Of a stretch of DNA of 64,000 bases, positions 33,372 to 42,857 are shown piece by piece. The translations under genes and the position numbers were made by a program. The stretch spans positions 62,001 to 126,000 of the forward strand of contig DAOUCA010000181.1 in the NCBI GenBank assembly GCA_034432375.1. The letters run 5' to 3'. The notes under the pieces are model-generated. The model did no database searches. It was given only the letters and a program-made list of their open reading frames with translations, and was not told the origin of the DNA. The stretch comes from JAHBVH01 sp034432375. Lineage in GTDB: Bacteria > Chloroflexota > Anaerolineae > Caldilineales > Caldilineaceae. Position 1 is the stretch's first letter, and each line of letters starts with the position of its first letter.

Positions 33372-33399
33372 ATTATAACAGGCTTATGAAGGGATGCAA
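33372..33399 (-). promoter_or_regulatory. Promoter of the minus-strand peptide transporter operon
   Basis: On the minus strand TTGCAT (33394-33399), 16 bp, and a perfect TATAAT (33372-33377) precede the substrate-binding gene start at 33281 by about 90 bp. Confidence 0.6.
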
Positions 33400-33530
33400 A
33401 TCGACGAATCCAAATATGCCTTATCCATAAAGCCCTCGATCCAACAGGCGGTTGCAGAAAGTAAATTGTCCCACTTCGTCTTCCAAGCAGGGCTAGGACG
33501 GAAAGGTCACTTTATGCTAAAAAAAGGCAT

Positions 33531-33591
33531 TTGACAGCGTATTCTAGTCATGCTACACTATGCACAATTGGTCTAATCGCTAGACCAATTG
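33531..33591 (+). promoter_or_regulatory. Strong promoter with an adjoining GntR-like palindromic operator
   Basis: TTGACA (33531-33536), 17 bp, TACACT (33554-33559). Six bases on, an 11-bp perfect inverted repeat CAATTGGTCTA-N5-TAGACCAATTG (33565-33591) covers the start point. AATTGGTC/GACCAATT half-sites resemble operators of FadR-group GntR repressors, although the spacing is wider. It would regulate the second peptide transporter operon. The regulator itself is not in the window. A 160-nt leader with no gene follows to 33752. Confidence 0.65.
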
Positions 33592-33751
33592 AGTGACTGA
33601 ACTTCTGGACTTCTGCTCTTTTGTTTGTTCGATATGCCCAACTGCGTCTGCTTTACTGACCCCCATATCTCGGTTTTCCGTAATTCAATCCAACCACGTA
33701 TTCGCCATCAACCCTATATCTGTACCACGCTCTATCACGGGAGAAAATTGT

Positions 33752-35755
33752 ATGTCTCTACACAAATCCTCTTATCGAACAGGCTATCGCGCGCTGCTGA
33801 TGCTGCTGTTGCTAGCGTTGCTGGCGGCTTGTGGTGGTGCCGGCGCACCCCCGCTTGAGGCCCCGGCTGATGCCGCCGCCCCACAAGCCGCAGAAAGCGA
33901 TGCCGCCACCACAGCCGAGTCGGCTACGAGCGAATCAACCACGACGGCCGATCTCACCCAATTGGAAGCCCCAATGTTTGCCGAACAAGTGGCTGCTGGC
34001 ACCTTGCCGCCACTCGAAGAGCGGCTGCCGGCCAACCCGCTGGTCGTCGAGCCCTATGAATCGCTTGGTGAATATGGGGGCACCTGGAAGATTGGGGTGC
34101 TCTCCCCACGTGCGGCCTATATGAACGCACGTACGGTCACCGAAAGCTTTGCCATGTGGGATCGCACCGGTTCAGAGCCCGTGCCGGATGTGGCAGAAAG
34201 TTGGGATATCTCGGAGGATGGTACCACCTACACCTTCTATCTGCGCGAAGGGATGAAGTGGTCCGACGGCGAGCCCTTTACGTCGGCCGATGTACTCTTC
34301 TGGTTCAACGACATTATCATGAACACGGAATACACGCCGGCCGCACCGGATTGGTTGAAGATCAATGGCGAAGTTGCCGAAGTGAGCGCGCCAGATGATT
34401 ACACTGTTGTTTTCAAATTTGCCAGCCCATATGCGCTCTTCCTGCCCAATCTCGCCTTCCGCGGCACCAGTATGTTTGACTTCCCGAAACATTACATCTC
34501 GCAATTCCACCCCGCCTATGTCGACGAAGCGGAGCTGACCGCCAAGGTGACGGACCTGGGCTACGAAACGTGGAACACGGCGGTACTCGATCTCGCCTTC
34601 ACGACCAACCCCGATCTGCCGCGGATAAGTGCCTGGGTCAACACAACCGCCAATCCAGAAACATCCGCCGTCTTTGTGCGCAACCCTTACTACTGGAAGG
34701 TGGACACCGCCGGTCGCCAGTTGCCCTACGTCGACAACATGGAAGTCGCGATCTATCAGGATCGCGAAGTGATGGTGTTGGCCGCCATGAATGGCGAGAT
34801 CAACTACGAAGCGCAGGTGATTGCGCCCACCGATTTCCCCGTGCTCAGCGAAAACGAGGAGCGCGGCGGCTATACCATGTATCGCTATCCACGCCCGGTG
34901 CCGATGGTTGTCTTCTTTAATATGGATAGCTCCGACCCCGTCTTTGGCCCGCTGATCAAAGATTTCCGCTTCCGCGAAGCGCTCTCGATTGGCGTCGACC
35001 GCAATGATATCAATGATAGCGCCTTCCTGGGCCTTGGCGAGATCAATCAGGCGATGCCGCCGGCTGCCGATCCCTATGCGCTGCCCGAATTGCGTACCCT
35101 CTATACCGAATATGACCCAGAAAAAGCCAATCAACTGCTCGATGAAATGGGCTTGGATCAGCGTGACAGCGAAGGCTTCCGTCTGACTGCAGATGGCCAG
35201 CGCGTCAGCTTTACGATGCCAGTCCTCGGTGGCCAAGGCGTTGCCGACCGGGCCTATGAGATTCTGGCCGAGTATTGGCGCGATCTGGGGTTGGAGGTTG
35301 CCGTAAACTTTATGCCCTCGCAGAATTGGGTGGCGATGGTGCGTGCCGGTGAGCACTTGGTTGCTGGCTACCTTTCGGCAACGATCCAGTGGGTGGTCGA
35401 CCCGATCTGGTTTGTACCCACCGCCGACACCGCCTACTACGCGCCGCTGACCGGTCTCTACTACGCCACCAATGGCGAGCAGGGGGTCGAGCCCGAGGGC
35501 AAACTGCTAGAGTTGCAACAACTCTTTGACCAGATGAAAGCCGCCACCGACCCCGCCGAGCAGAAGCGTCTGGGGCAGGAGATCGTGCGCATCAACGCCG
35601 AAAATCTCTTCAAGGTGGGCTACGTCGAAGGTTTCCAACCGGTGCTGGCTGACAGCAACTTCCACAACATTCCGCATGAATATGGCTTGGAAGATTACCG
35701 CCTCTACTTCCCCCGCTATATGCAACCAGAACAGTGGTGGCTGGCGCAGGATTAA
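33752..35755 (+). CDS. ABC transporter substrate-binding lipoprotein (SBP family 5)
   Basis: The frame is open from 33593, but the ATG at 33752 has GGGAG upstream and a proper lipoprotein signal ('ALLMLLLLALLAACGG', lipobox LAAC), giving 667 residues. An Ala/Thr/Glu-rich linker (about 30-75) is followed by the family-5 fold, e.g. 'VPDVAESWDISEDGTTYTF' and 'LREGMKWSDGEPFTSADVLFW' (read in parts), and 'DFRFREALSIGVDRNDIND'. It belongs to the larger-size subgroup. It likely binds peptides or another oligomer for the permease and ATPase genes that follow on the same strand. Confidence 0.9.
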   Translation: MSLHKSSYRTGYRALLMLLLLALLAACGGAGAPPLEAPADAAAPQAAESDAATTAESATSESTTTADLTQLEAPMFAEQVAAGTLPPLEERLPANPLVVEPYESLGEYGGTWKIGVLSPRAAYMNARTVTESFAMWDRTGSEPVPDVAESWDISEDGTTYTFYLREGMKWSDGEPFTSADVLFWFNDIIMNTEYTPAAPDWLKINGEVAEVSAPDDYTVVFKFASPYALFLPNLAFRGTSMFDFPKHYISQFHPAYVDEAELTAKVTDLGYETWNTAVLDLAFTTNPDLPRISAWVNTTANPETSAVFVRNPYYWKVDTAGRQLPYVDNMEVAIYQDREVMVLAAMNGEINYEAQVIAPTDFPVLSENEERGGYTMYRYPRPVPMVVFFNMDSSDPVFGPLIKDFRFREALSIGVDRNDINDSAFLGLGEINQAMPPAADPYALPELRTLYTEYDPEKANQLLDEMGLDQRDSEGFRLTADGQRVSFTMPVLGGQGVADRAYEILAEYWRDLGLEVAVNFMPSQNWVAMVRAGEHLVAGYLSATIQWVVDPIWFVPTADTAYYAPLTGLYYATNGEQGVEPEGKLLELQQLFDQMKAATDPAEQKRLGQEIVRINAENLFKVGYVEGFQPVLADSNFHNIPHEYGLEDYRLYFPRYMQPEQWWLAQD

Positions 35756-36237
35756 CGTCGGTAGGGCACGATAGAGCGTGCCCCCACCGGTATCAAGCGA
35801 AGAGCGCTGCATGTGCCTACGCGAGAGCGTAGGCACCAAACTCGACGCTCCAGCGTAAAGAAAGTACAGGCGTGAAAGCAAATGCACACCGGTAGCTATG
35901 GGCTTGACGCTGGAGCGTCATAGGTACCATTCCACGCTAGAGCGTGGAACGAGTGCCGAACGAATTTTTGCACGTTGCGGCCCTCACCCCGGCCCTTCTC
36001 CCATTCTGGGAGAAGGGAGTTTAGTTCCCTTCCCCCACACATAGGGGAAGGGTTACGGATGGGGGCTGGAGTTGGTTTTAAACCAGCAAAACTTCGTTGA
36101 CGATGATCAGTACAGCGCTGCCCAAGTAATCTTACAGTTATTTATGCTCAGCTGATCCGATGGCGCGTTAAACACTTATCTACCGATCTACCGATCTACC
36201 CAAGCCGTTGCTTATTGTCCGAAACGAGAGTAACCCT
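35756..36237. other. Repeat-rich non-coding gap
   Basis: Contains palindromes such as GTGCCTACGC-GAGA-GCGTAGGCAC at 35813-35836, and ACGCTCCAGCGT and CCACGCTAGAGCGTGG motifs, then a GGGAGAAGGG / CCCTTCCCC repeat (about 35985-36070) of a kind also present near 17510-17570. It separates the binding-protein gene from the permease genes. No gene is seen. Confidence 0.6.
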
Positions 36238-37230
36238 ATGGTAACGTATGTCCTTCGACGGCTGTTGCTGATGATCCCAACAATGGTGATCATTTCGATC
36301 ATCTCGTTTTGGGTAATTAACCTGCCGCCGGGCAACTATGTCGATGCCTTTATTGCGCAGATGGCTGGGCAGGGGCAGATCCCCGATGTGGAAACCCGGC
36401 AGCAACTGGAGCAGATGTACGGCGTCAATCAACCTTTGTATATTCAATACTATAAGTGGATCAGCCGCGCCCTGCATGGCGACTTTGGTCAATCCTTTGA
36501 GTGGCGACGTCCCGTGGTCGAATTGCTGGGGGATCGCCTTTGGCGTACGATTGCCATTTCGCTGACAACGATTGTCTTTGTCTATTTGGTGGCAATCCCG
36601 ATTGGTATTTTCTCGGCGCTCAACAAATATACCTTTTGGGATTACATCCTCACCTTTGTGGGCTTTCTGGGCCTCTCAATCCCGAATTTTAGCCTGGCGC
36701 TGATCATGCTCTATCTCAGTTTTGAATATTTTGACATCAGCGTCGGCGGTTTATTCTCGCCGGGTTTTGAAACAGCGCCTTGGAGCATCGCCAAGGCGGT
36801 CGATCTGCTTTCCCATCTGTGGGTACCGGTGATCGTCGTTGGCACATCGGGCACGGCGGGGCTGATCCGCGTCACGCGGGCCAACCTGCTTGATGAACTG
36901 AACAAACAATATGTGGTCGCCGCCCGCGCCCGCGGCATGCCCAGACGCAAGTTGCTCTGGAAATATCCGGTCCGGGTTGCGTTGAATCCGGTCATCAGCA
37001 GCGCGGCCTTTATCTTGCCTGCGGTGGTCTCCGGCGCAACAATTACCGCGATTGTGCTGAATCTGCCCACGACAGGGCCGATCTATCTGCGGGCATTGCA
37101 AAGCCAAGATATGTATGTTGCCGGTGCCTTTATTCTTTTGCTCAGCACATTGACGGTCATCGGCACATTGATTTCGGATCTGCTGCTTGCATGGGCCGAT
37201 CCACGCATTCGCTTCGGTGGGCAGAAGTAG
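36238..37230 (+). CDS. ABC transporter permease, OppB/DppB type
   Basis: The ATG at 36238 gives 330 residues ('MVTYVLRRLLLMIPTMVIIS'). Six helices, the 'LPPGNYVDAFIAQMAGQG' region, 'YGVNQPLYIQYYKWISRALH', 'GDFGQSFEWRRPVVELLGDR' and the ATPase loop 'VVAARARGMPRRKLLWKYPV' are typical. It is the first permease gene of the plus-strand operon and is followed after 104 bp, containing a fragment of repeat family C, by the OppC-type gene. Confidence 0.92.
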   Translation: MVTYVLRRLLLMIPTMVIISIISFWVINLPPGNYVDAFIAQMAGQGQIPDVETRQQLEQMYGVNQPLYIQYYKWISRALHGDFGQSFEWRRPVVELLGDRLWRTIAISLTTIVFVYLVAIPIGIFSALNKYTFWDYILTFVGFLGLSIPNFSLALIMLYLSFEYFDISVGGLFSPGFETAPWSIAKAVDLLSHLWVPVIVVGTSGTAGLIRVTRANLLDELNKQYVVAARARGMPRRKLLWKYPVRVALNPVISSAAFILPAVVSGATITAIVLNLPTTGPIYLRALQSQDMYVAGAFILLLSTLTVIGTLISDLLLAWADPRIRFGGQK

Positions 37231-37247
37231 GGACTGGAAAACTCTCT

Positions 37248-37302
37248 TAGCGCCTGAGGGCGCTTCTCGATGTTAGAGCGGGGTTTTAACCCTGTCTTCT
37301 TG
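37248..37302. repeat. Fragment of palindromic family C
   Basis: AGCGCCTGAGGGCGCTTCTCG and GGGGTTTTAACCC reproduce the inner part of 15309-15443 in reverse orientation, without the outer terminal repeats. It lies between two permease genes of the operon. Confidence 0.65.
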
Positions 37303-37334
37303 ATCGTTGTCGCCGACAAACGTAGGAGCTATCT

Positions 37335-38585
37335 GTGTTAGAAGAGTTACCCAAGATCACCACAGCAACAAGGTCAGGCGGGGTGTTGGGCGATGAAGCA
37401 ACGGCGTCGACCGCCAATGTCAGCATCAGCCGCAAAGCGGAGGCTTACTACACTGCCTCGCAGCTGCGGCTAATCATCTGGCGGTTGCGCAAGCACCGGT
37501 TGGCGCTCTTTTCGCTCTTTGTCGTTGTGGCGCTCTATCTGACTGCTATCTTCGCCGAATTTCTCAGCCCATACGAGTATACGGCGCGCTATTCGCAATT
37601 TCTCTATGCGCCGCCGCAGCCGCTGCATTTTGTCCATGAAGGCAGTTTCAGCTTGCGCCCCTTTGTCTATGGCTATGCCATGACGCGCGATCCGAAGACG
37701 TTGCTGGAGCTTTACGAAGAGGATCGCACGCAGCCCTACTATTTCACCTGGATGCCCCAGGTCGAACCGTACAAGCTGTGGGGCATCATTGAACTGGAAC
37801 ATCGTCTTTTTGGGGTGCAACAGCCCACCGCCGGCGACGGGACGAATATCCCAGGGGGCGCGGCCAGTCGCCGCAACCAAGAAAAAATTGGCACGATCTT
37901 TCTCTTTGGCACCGATAGCTTGGGACGTGATCTGCTGTCGCGCATCCTTTATGGCACGCGCATTTCGCTTTCGATTGGGCTGGTTGGCGTGGCGTTGAGT
38001 CTCTTTCTCGGCATTATGTTGGGCGGCATCTCCGGCTTTTACGGCGGTGTGGCCGATGTGATTATCCAGCGCGCGATTGAAATTCTGCGTGCCTTTCCCG
38101 ATATCCCGCTCTGGATGGGGATCGCGGCGGCGCTGCCCCCCAATTGGCCAATATTGCGCGTCTACTTCGCCATCTCGATTATCTTGGCGCTGCTCGGCTG
38201 GACGGAGGTAGCACGCGTGGTCCGTGGCAAGATTCTTTCCCTGCGCGAACAGGATTTCGCGTTGGCGGCGCGCCTTGCTGGTGTGCGGGAACGACGTATC
38301 ATCAGCCACCACCTGCTGCCTTCCTTTACGAGCCATCTGATTGTGGTCGTCACGCTGAGCATCCCGGCCATGATCCTGGGTGAGACCGTCTTGAGTTTCC
38401 TGGGATTGGGCCTGCGCCATCCCGTCTCTAGTTGGGGTGTGCTGTTGCAGGATGCGCAGAATGTGCGCACGATCGCCAGCTACCCCTGGCTGCTCATCCC
38501 GATTCTCTTTGTGGTGCTAACGGTCCTCGCCTTTAACTTCTTTGGTGATGGCCTGCGCGACGCCGCCGATCCCTATAGCGACTAG
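37335..38585 (+). CDS. ABC transporter permease, OppC/DppC type, with long periplasmic insert
   Basis: A GTG at 37335 with TAGGAG just upstream starts a 416-residue protein, about 100 longer than usual OppC. After the first helix (about 56-78) there is an extended extracytoplasmic segment (about 80-195: 'YARYSQFLYAPPQPLHF'-like and 'WMPQVEPYKLWGIIELEHRL'), then 'FLFGTDSLGRDLLSRILYG', further helices and the ATPase loop 'ALAARLAGVRERRIISHHLL'. The long insert is a known variant in this subgroup that pairs with large family-5 binding proteins. Confidence 0.9.
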   Translation: MLEELPKITTATRSGGVLGDEATASTANVSISRKAEAYYTASQLRLIIWRLRKHRLALFSLFVVVALYLTAIFAEFLSPYEYTARYSQFLYAPPQPLHFVHEGSFSLRPFVYGYAMTRDPKTLLELYEEDRTQPYYFTWMPQVEPYKLWGIIELEHRLFGVQQPTAGDGTNIPGGAASRRNQEKIGTIFLFGTDSLGRDLLSRILYGTRISLSIGLVGVALSLFLGIMLGGISGFYGGVADVIIQRAIEILRAFPDIPLWMGIAAALPPNWPILRVYFAISIILALLGWTEVARVVRGKILSLREQDFALAARLAGVRERRIISHHLLPSFTSHLIVVVTLSIPAMILGETVLSFLGLGLRHPVSSWGVLLQDAQNVRTIASYPWLLIPILFVVLTVLAFNFFGDGLRDAADPYSD

Positions 38586-38841
38586 CGCTTGGCTGTAAAA
38601 CAAATTTTTTGCGGCTCTTTGGGCTCTCATCTGGTTGACATGGATTGAGAAGGTAGCGTCGGTTGAGTAGCCCAAGCTGTATCGGGCGCATCGAAACCAA
38701 AGCGGCTGTCAATCATATGAGATGCTGTTGAACTATTTTTGCCACAGATGGACGCGAATAAACACAAATGGTTTGTACTTTTATCTGTCTCCATCTCTGT
38801 TTCTCCGTGGCTAGTTACATAGCAGATGGAACCGATGTAGA
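38586..38841. other. Non-coding gap within the second peptide operon
   Basis: About 255 bp with CCACAGATGGACGCGAATAA-type sequence and degenerate palindromes; no gene or clear terminator. The gap may hold an internal promoter for the ATPase genes but none is convincing. Confidence 0.4.
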
Positions 38842-39894
38842 ATGAAGCTTATGGAAAATGTACTTGAGGTCGAGGGTCTAAAGACCTATTTCCAATTTGA
38901 TGAAGGCACAGTGCGCGCGGTGGATGGGGTGAATTTCCACATCAAGCCGCAGCAGACGCTGGGCATTGTGGGTGAGAGTGGCTGTGGCAAAAGTGTCACT
39001 GCCCAATCGATCATGCGGCTGTTGCCGGGTAGCGCTATGATTATCGATGGCTCCATCCGTTTTCAATATGCCGGCGCGCAGGGTATAGAAGTGGTCGATC
39101 TAGCGCAGATTGATGAAGAGAGCCGGACCATGCTCGACATTCGCGGTGGTAAGATCGCCATGATCTTCCAAGAGCCAATGACCGCGCTCAGCCCCGTCCA
39201 CACGATTGGCGAACAGCTGATCGAAGCGATCCTGCTGCACCAGCCGCTCACCAAGCGTGCCGCGCGCGATTTGGGCATTGAAATGTTGCGCAAGGTGGGC
39301 ATTCCGCGGCCCGAGCAGCGAATTGACGACTACTCTTATCAACTCAGCGGCGGCTTGCGCCAACGGGCAATGATCGCCATCGCGCTCTGCAACCAGCCGG
39401 TCCTGCTCATTGCCGATGAGCCGACAACCGCGCTCGATGTGACGATCCAGGCGCAGATCCTACGTTTGATCAAAGAGCTTCAGGCGGAATATGCGATGTC
39501 GGTGATGATCATCACGCATGATCTCGGCGTGATCGCGCGCATGGCGAATGAAGTGGCCGTCATGTACCGCGGGCGCGTCGTCGAGTTTGCCGATGTCCAG
39601 ACAATCTTTCACGATCCCAAACATCCGTACACCAAAGCGTTGCTACAGTCGATCCCTAAAATTGATGCGCCGCGCGCCGATCGGCTCTCCTCCATTCGAG
39701 GCACCGTGCCAGAACCCTTTGCGGTGGTGCCGGGCTGCCCTTTCCATCCGCGCTGTGACTGGGCGATCGAGGGCATCTGTAATGTGGGGGCACCACCGGC
39801 GTTGGAAACCGTGGCGCTCAATCATCAAGTTGCCTGCGTCCTGGAAACCGAGCCTGAATTGAAAGAGGTCGCCGCCAATGTCAGAAGCCAATAG
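38842..39894 (+). CDS. ABC transporter ATP-binding protein, OppD type
   Basis: A 350-residue ATPase (a start at 38851 is also possible). Walker A 'GESGCGKSV', Q-loop 'IFQEPMTALSP', signature 'LSGGLRQR', Walker B 'LLIADEPTTALD', H-loop 'IITHDLG' and a C-terminal 'CPFHPRCDWAIEGIC' oligopeptide-type motif. The Q-loop region is single here, unlike the duplicated one in the first operon. It overlaps the next gene by 17 bp. Confidence 0.93.
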   Translation: MKLMENVLEVEGLKTYFQFDEGTVRAVDGVNFHIKPQQTLGIVGESGCGKSVTAQSIMRLLPGSAMIIDGSIRFQYAGAQGIEVVDLAQIDEESRTMLDIRGGKIAMIFQEPMTALSPVHTIGEQLIEAILLHQPLTKRAARDLGIEMLRKVGIPRPEQRIDDYSYQLSGGLRQRAMIAIALCNQPVLLIADEPTTALDVTIQAQILRLIKELQAEYAMSVMIITHDLGVIARMANEVAVMYRGRVVEFADVQTIFHDPKHPYTKALLQSIPKIDAPRADRLSSIRGTVPEPFAVVPGCPFHPRCDWAIEGICNVGAPPALETVALNHQVACVLETEPELKEVAANVRSQ

Positions 39895-40957
39895 TGCAGC
39901 CGCCAATGGCCTGGGCACGCCAGCCGCCAATGTGTTGGAAGCCAATATGTTGGAAGCCAATGTGCTGGAAGTCAATGGCCTGAAGAAATATTTCACCATA
40001 CGCTCCGGTTTGCTGCGGCGCAAGGTGCAGGTACGCAAGGCGGTCGATGACCTGAGCTTTGTCGTGCGCCAAGGCGAGATCCTGGGGCTGGTGGGCGAGA
40101 GTGGCTGTGGCAAAACGACCACGGGGCTCTGTGTCTTGCGCGGCTTGGAGCCGACCGATGGCAACATTAACATCCGCGTCGATGGGCGGCCGGTTGATAT
40201 CATGCGCTTGGGCAATGAGGAGTTGCGCCAATTTCGCCGCCACGCCCAGATGATCTTTCAAGATCCCTTCTCGTCGCTCAACCCGCGCATGACCGTCTTT
40301 GAATCGATTACCGAGCCACTCAAAGCGCATGGTATCACCGATCGGCGGCAACTGGAACGTCGCGCACTGGAGTTAATGGATCTCGTGGGGCTTGCCTCCA
40401 CTTACCTGCGCCGCTATCCCCATGCCTTTAGTGGTGGGCAGCGGCAGCGGATCGGCATCGCGCGCGCGCTGGCGCTCAACCCTAAATTGATTGTGGCCGA
40501 CGAACCGGTCTCGGCACTTGACGTCTCGGTGCAGGCGCAGATCATCAATCTGCTCAAAGATCTACAGGAGCAGTTGGGGATTGCCTTTCTCTTTATCTCC
40601 CACGATCTCGGTGTCGTCAAGCATACTTGTGATCGGGTTGCCGTGATGTATGCGGGGCGCATTGTGGAAGAGGCCGCCACGGCTGATCTCTACGCTCAAC
40701 CACGCCATCCTTACACCGAAGCGCTGCTCTCCTCAGTCCCGCGCCCCGATCCAGACTATCGCGATAGCGAAATTATTTTGACCGGTGAAGTGCCCGATCC
40801 GGCGCAGTTGCCCTCGGGCTGTCCGTTTCATCCGCGCTGTGCCTATGCCGAAGCGCGCTGCCAAAACGAAGTACCGCGCTTACAAACAACGGACGATGGG
40901 CGACGCGTGGCCTGTCTGCGCGCCGATGAATTGACCTTGATGGGGATCCGTAGTTAA
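39878..40957 (+). CDS. ABC transporter ATP-binding protein, OppF type, with repeated N-terminus
   Basis: A 359-residue ATPase with Walker A 'GESGCGKTT', signature 'FSGGQRQR', Walker B 'LIVADEPVSALD', H-loop 'FISHDLG' and the motif 'CPFHPRCAYAEARC'. Before the ATPase domain there is a tandem peptide, 'NVLEANMLEANVLEVNGLKK' (18-37), caused by a 15-bp repeat in the DNA. It overlaps the OppD-type gene, so the two are translationally coupled. It is the last transport gene of the operon. Confidence 0.93.
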   Translation: MSEANSAAANGLGTPAANVLEANMLEANVLEVNGLKKYFTIRSGLLRRKVQVRKAVDDLSFVVRQGEILGLVGESGCGKTTTGLCVLRGLEPTDGNINIRVDGRPVDIMRLGNEELRQFRRHAQMIFQDPFSSLNPRMTVFESITEPLKAHGITDRRQLERRALELMDLVGLASTYLRRYPHAFSGGQRQRIGIARALALNPKLIVADEPVSALDVSVQAQIINLLKDLQEQLGIAFLFISHDLGVVKHTCDRVAVMYAGRIVEEAATADLYAQPRHPYTEALLSSVPRPDPDYRDSEIILTGEVPDPAQLPSGCPFHPRCAYAEARCQNEVPRLQTTDDGRRVACLRADELTLMGIRS

Positions 40958-41204
40958 TGTTTTGTGAAATTAAGTTGATAGGTGATGTAAGGACATCCGC
41001 TTGCCGGTGCCCTGGTATCAATCAAAGGGTGACCGCAAGGGTACGCCTCTACTACTGCAACAGAATAATATTGTAAAGTAAGCCATGATAGGGTTGGCCC
41101 TATTTCTAAGGCTAATCCAAAAATATAAATTATCCACGAAGCGAATACACCCCCTGGGTGTGAAGCTTCACGAAGAAAACGTATCCTTCGTGTGTCTTTG
41201 TATG
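40958..41204. other. Gap after the peptide operon with a dispersed repeat
   Basis: GGACATCCGCTTGCCGGT (about 40991-41008) followed by GACCGCAAGGGTAC matches the reverse complement of 22824-22884 in both parts, so these are copies of one short dispersed repeat. No gene is seen. Confidence 0.55.
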
Positions 41205-41210
41205 ACTACT

Positions 41211-41323
41211 ACGACAACGTTAAATTACATTCCATCGACAGGATTCACACGATTCACAAGATTTTTGTTCTGCTGTGTCAATCCGGTTAATTCTGTTAAT
41301 CTTGTCTAATTTAACGTTGTCGT
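41211..41323. mobile_element. MITE family D (113 bp)
   Basis: Perfect 17-bp terminal inverted repeats ACGACAACGTTAAATTA are flanked on both sides by the direct repeat ACTACT (41205-41210 and 41324-41329). The interior carries ACAGGATTCACACGATTCAC-type sequence and has no coding frame. The single copy in this window prevents a consensus. Confidence 0.75.
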
Positions 41324-41436
41324 ACTACTTAGAAACATGGCGTCCGCCGCTGTTTCTTTAGGGTGAATAGGGCACCGCCCTTTAGTTGATTCGTGGATCG
41401 TTAGTTTCCTGAGAGACGTAATAGAAAGAGTTTGCT

Positions 41437-42693
41437 ATGACTATCGTAGAAGCAAAGGATTTAGCACTGCACGGTGGCCCGCGCCTGCGCGAGAGTCCCT
41501 TCCCCGCGCGTGGCCACATTGGGCTCGAAGAAAAAGCCGCGTTGGTCGCGCTCTTTGATGAGGCAATTGCCACTGGTTCGGCCCCCGGTTACAACGGTGA
41601 TGAAGAGACGGCCTATTGCGCTGAATTTGCCGAGTACATGGGCGGCGGCTATGTCGATGCGGTGAATTCGGGCACATCGGCAATCTACGTCGGCTTGAAA
41701 GCGCTGAATTTGCCGCCATTTAGCGAAGTCATTGTCAGTGCCGTCACCGATCCGGGGGGGCTCATGCCGATCCCGCTGCTGAACCTGATTCCGATGATCG
41801 CGGATACCATCCCAGGCAGCTACAACACGGGGCCGGAGCAGATCGCCGCGCTCATTTCGCCGCGCACCAGCGCGATTGTGATCCCGCACATTGCCGGCGA
41901 ACCGGTCGATATGACCGAGATCATGGCGCTGGCGCGTCAGCACGATCTACGCGTGTTAGAGGATTGTGCACAGGCGCATGGCACCAAGATCAACGGCCAA
42001 TACGTGGGCACCTTTGGCGATGTGGCGGCTTTTTCGACTATGTCCGGCAAACATCACTCGTCGGGTAGCCAGGGCGGGTTGGTCTACACTAAGGACGAAG
42101 CACTCTACCATGAAATTCGCGCCAATTCGGACCGCGGTAAGCCCTTTTTTCAACCGGCCGGTACCACCAATCAGGTGGCATCGCTCAACCTTAATCTCAA
42201 TGACATGGCGGCGGCGGTGGGGCGTGTGCAGTTGCGCAAGCTTGCGGATGGTAACGCACGGCGGCAGACGGTGGTTGCCCATCTGGGCGAAGGAATCGAT
42301 GATCTGCCAACCGTCAGCCTGCCACCGTTGCTGGCAGGGGCCGAAGCGACCTATTGGTTTCTACGGATGCGCTTTCATGCCGAAGCGGCGAGCTGTGACA
42401 AGGCGACCTACTGTCAGGCGCTCAGTGCCGAAGGCTTGCCGATCAACCCCAGTTATCGCGCCGCTTTACCGCACACCATGGATTGGTTTGTCAACCACCG
42501 CGTCTTTGGTCAGCCGGGTTACCCCTGGAGCAGCCCTGACTACCACGGCGATCCCCAGCAGCACTTCCCCTGTCCCAACGCCCACGCCGTGATGGAGGAT
42601 CACTTCAATCTGCAAATCCATGAAAATTGGCGAAGCGCCGATGTGGACGATGCCATTGCGATTTTTCAGCGGGTGGATGCTTACTACCGGTAG
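41437..42693 (+). CDS. DegT/DnrJ/EryC1-family PLP enzyme
   Basis: A 418-residue fold-type I PLP protein. The cofactor Asp is in 'RVLEDCAQAHGTKING', and the Schiff-base Lys in 'FSTMSGKHHSSGSQGG'. 'AVNSGTSAIYVGLKAL' forms the phosphate-binding region. Members transaminate keto-sugars or act as dehydratases; a sugar or cyclitol substrate is normal for the family. It follows the peptide operon and is one of two such proteins here, with the other at 45092. The two differ at the residues after the Lys, so they are not a recent duplication. The real substrate is unknown. Confidence 0.88.
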   Translation: MTIVEAKDLALHGGPRLRESPFPARGHIGLEEKAALVALFDEAIATGSAPGYNGDEETAYCAEFAEYMGGGYVDAVNSGTSAIYVGLKALNLPPFSEVIVSAVTDPGGLMPIPLLNLIPMIADTIPGSYNTGPEQIAALISPRTSAIVIPHIAGEPVDMTEIMALARQHDLRVLEDCAQAHGTKINGQYVGTFGDVAAFSTMSGKHHSSGSQGGLVYTKDEALYHEIRANSDRGKPFFQPAGTTNQVASLNLNLNDMAAAVGRVQLRKLADGNARRQTVVAHLGEGIDDLPTVSLPPLLAGAEATYWFLRMRFHAEAASCDKATYCQALSAEGLPINPSYRAALPHTMDWFVNHRVFGQPGYPWSSPDYHGDPQQHFPCPNAHAVMEDHFNLQIHENWRSADVDDAIAIFQRVDAYYR

Positions 42694-42857
42694 CCGTCAT
42701 GGTATTCCTGTAGCTGAAGCCATTCCAAAAATTTAAGCGATCCACGAAGATACACGAAGGCACACGAAGGAAAAAGCAAATCTTCATCCTTCTTCGTGGA
42801 TAATGATTTGTTTGGATTAACCTTACGAAATCGCCATCGAGAGCACTGAGTATACTT

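Noticed and set aside
34172..35356. 394-residue minus-strand open frame
   Set aside because: It is the shadow of the substrate-binding protein gene on the plus strand; composition is not protein-like and there is no ribosome binding site.
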